From JASHZA01 sp035624865 (GTDB lineage: Bacteria > Desulfobacterota > Binatia > Binatales > Binataceae), in assembly GCA_035624865.1 (NCBI GenBank), contig DASPQS010000251.1, positions 1 to 16,221 of the forward strand: a stretch of DNA of 16,221 nucleotides, in the 5' to 3' direction. Under the pieces are notes generated by a model. That model did no database searches. It was not told where the DNA came from and saw nothing but the letters and a program-made list of their open reading frames with translations. The translations under genes and the position numbers were made by a program. This document shows, piece after piece, positions 15,629 through 16,221 of the stretch. Positions within the stretch are counted from its first letter, which is position 1. Each line of letters opens with the position of its first letter.

Positions 15629-16221
15629 ATGACTGCACAATCAACCGGCCACATCAATCAGGTTCTGGGCAACGTCATCGACGTCGAGTTCTCCAACGGC
15701 TCGCTGCCCCCGATCTTGAACGCCTTGCGCGTCACCAATCCCTCGATCGACGACCGCCCCGGCAATCTTGTGCTCGAAGTCGCGCAGCATCTCGGTGAAA
15801 ACACCGTCCGCTGCATCGCGATGGACTCCACGGAGGGCCTTGTCCGCGGGATGGAGGTAACCGACACCGGTGCCCCCATCTCGGTTCCGGTCGGCAACGG
15901 CACTCTCGGCCGCCTGATGAACGTTACCGGCGACCCGGTCGACGAAGCCGGGCCGATCCAGGCTGATCGCCTCTCCCCGATCCATCGCGAGGCCCCCGCC
16001 TTCTCCGATCAGGGCATCGAAGTCGAAATCCTCGAAACCGGCATCAAGGTCATTGATCTCATCTGCCCCTACGCGCGCGGCGGAAAAATCGGGCTCTTCG
16101 GCGGTGCAGGTGTCGGCAAGACCGTCACCATCCTCGAGCTCATCACCAACATCGCCAAGGAGCACGGCGGCGTGTCGGTCTTTGCCGGCGTCGGCGAGCG
16201 CTCGCGCGAGGGCAACGACCT
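15629..16221 (+). CDS. atpD: F-type ATP synthase F1 subunit beta (3' partial)
   Basis: 197 codons are visible and the frame is open at the right edge, so the C-terminal half, with the rest of the catalytic site and the DELSEED region, is missing. The N-terminal beta-barrel begins with Gly-x-Ile-x-Gln-Val-Leu-Gly-Asn-Val-Ile-Asp-Val-Glu-Phe. The catalytic P-loop Gly-Gly-Ala-Gly-Val-Gly-Lys-Thr is at 158-165, followed by Gly-Val-Gly-Glu-Arg-Ser-Arg-Glu-Gly-Asn-Asp with the catalytic glutamate. Beta synthesises ATP. The ATG at 15629 gives the family start; no good Shine-Dalgarno is seen (AGG is about 16 bases away). The usual next gene, atpC, would lie beyond the window. Confidence 0.97.
   Translation, partial: MTAQSTGHINQVLGNVIDVEFSNGSLPPILNALRVTNPSIDDRPGNLVLEVAQHLGENTVRCIAMDSTEGLVRGMEVTDTGAPISVPVGNGTLGRLMNVTGDPVDEAGPIQADRLSPIHREAPAFSDQGIEVEILETGIKVIDLICPYARGGKIGLFGGAGVGKTVTILELITNIAKEHGGVSVFAGVGERSREGND

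Overview
The window is 16.2 kb of GC-rich bacterial chromosome with tightly packed genes on both strands. It carries housekeeping genes (asnS, rpsU, miaB, trxA, an F1Fo ATP synthase cluster) and a few accessory enzymes. I see no rRNA, tRNA, CRISPR array, insertion sequence, phage gene or recognisable attachment site. The paired b'/b subunits of the ATP synthase, the order b'-b-delta-alpha-gamma-beta without the a and c genes, and a bactofilin gene just upstream suggest a Gram-negative lineage of deltaproteobacterial type (Desulfobacterota, Myxococcota or Binatota-like). That placement is inference from gene order, not a phylogeny.

Layout. (1) 3-1094, +: serine hydrolase of the beta-lactamase fold, entering from the left edge. 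(2) 1129-2274, -: membrane-anchored TlpA/DipZ-like thiol-disulfide protein. It is divergent from (3) 2370-2702, +: thioredoxin, which has a good sigma70-type promoter. (4) 2736-3311, -: CvpA-family membrane protein. (5) 3410-4708, +: asparaginyl-tRNA synthetase. (6) 4818-5852, -: nitronate monooxygenase-like flavoenzyme. (7) 5853-6386: 534 bp with no convincing gene but several dyads. (8) 6387-7082, +: unrecognised protein with a near-perfect ribosome binding site and a TTG start. (9) 7263-7460, -: ribosomal protein bS21 with a near-consensus promoter. (10) 7640-8410, +: SDR oxidoreductase. (11) 8426-9751, -: MiaB. (12) 9865-10068, +: 67-aa CxxC protein. (13) 10080-10475, -: PPOX/F420-type oxidoreductase with a perfect 10-bp inverted repeat in its upstream region. 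(14) 10476-10888: control region. (15) 10889-11464, +: bactofilin. (16) 11546 to the right edge, +: atp cluster, with the beta gene cut off by the window end.

How the genes relate. From 10889 onward everything lies on the + strand with short gaps or overlaps, so bactofilin and atpX-F-H-A-G-D could form one transcription unit that makes the stator (b', b, delta) and the catalytic head (alpha, gamma, beta). Fo subunits a and c must be encoded elsewhere, and epsilon is probably just beyond the edge. The DipZ-like protein and the thioredoxin form a divergent pair that plausibly serves thiol chemistry on the two sides of the membrane. The other genes alternate strands and look like independent units.

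I found no clear undescribed multi-gene system. The best leads are the unknown gene at 6387-7082 with its gene-free upstream region, the unusual rpsU start region, the inverted repeat before the PPOX gene, and the bactofilin-ATP synthase linkage.
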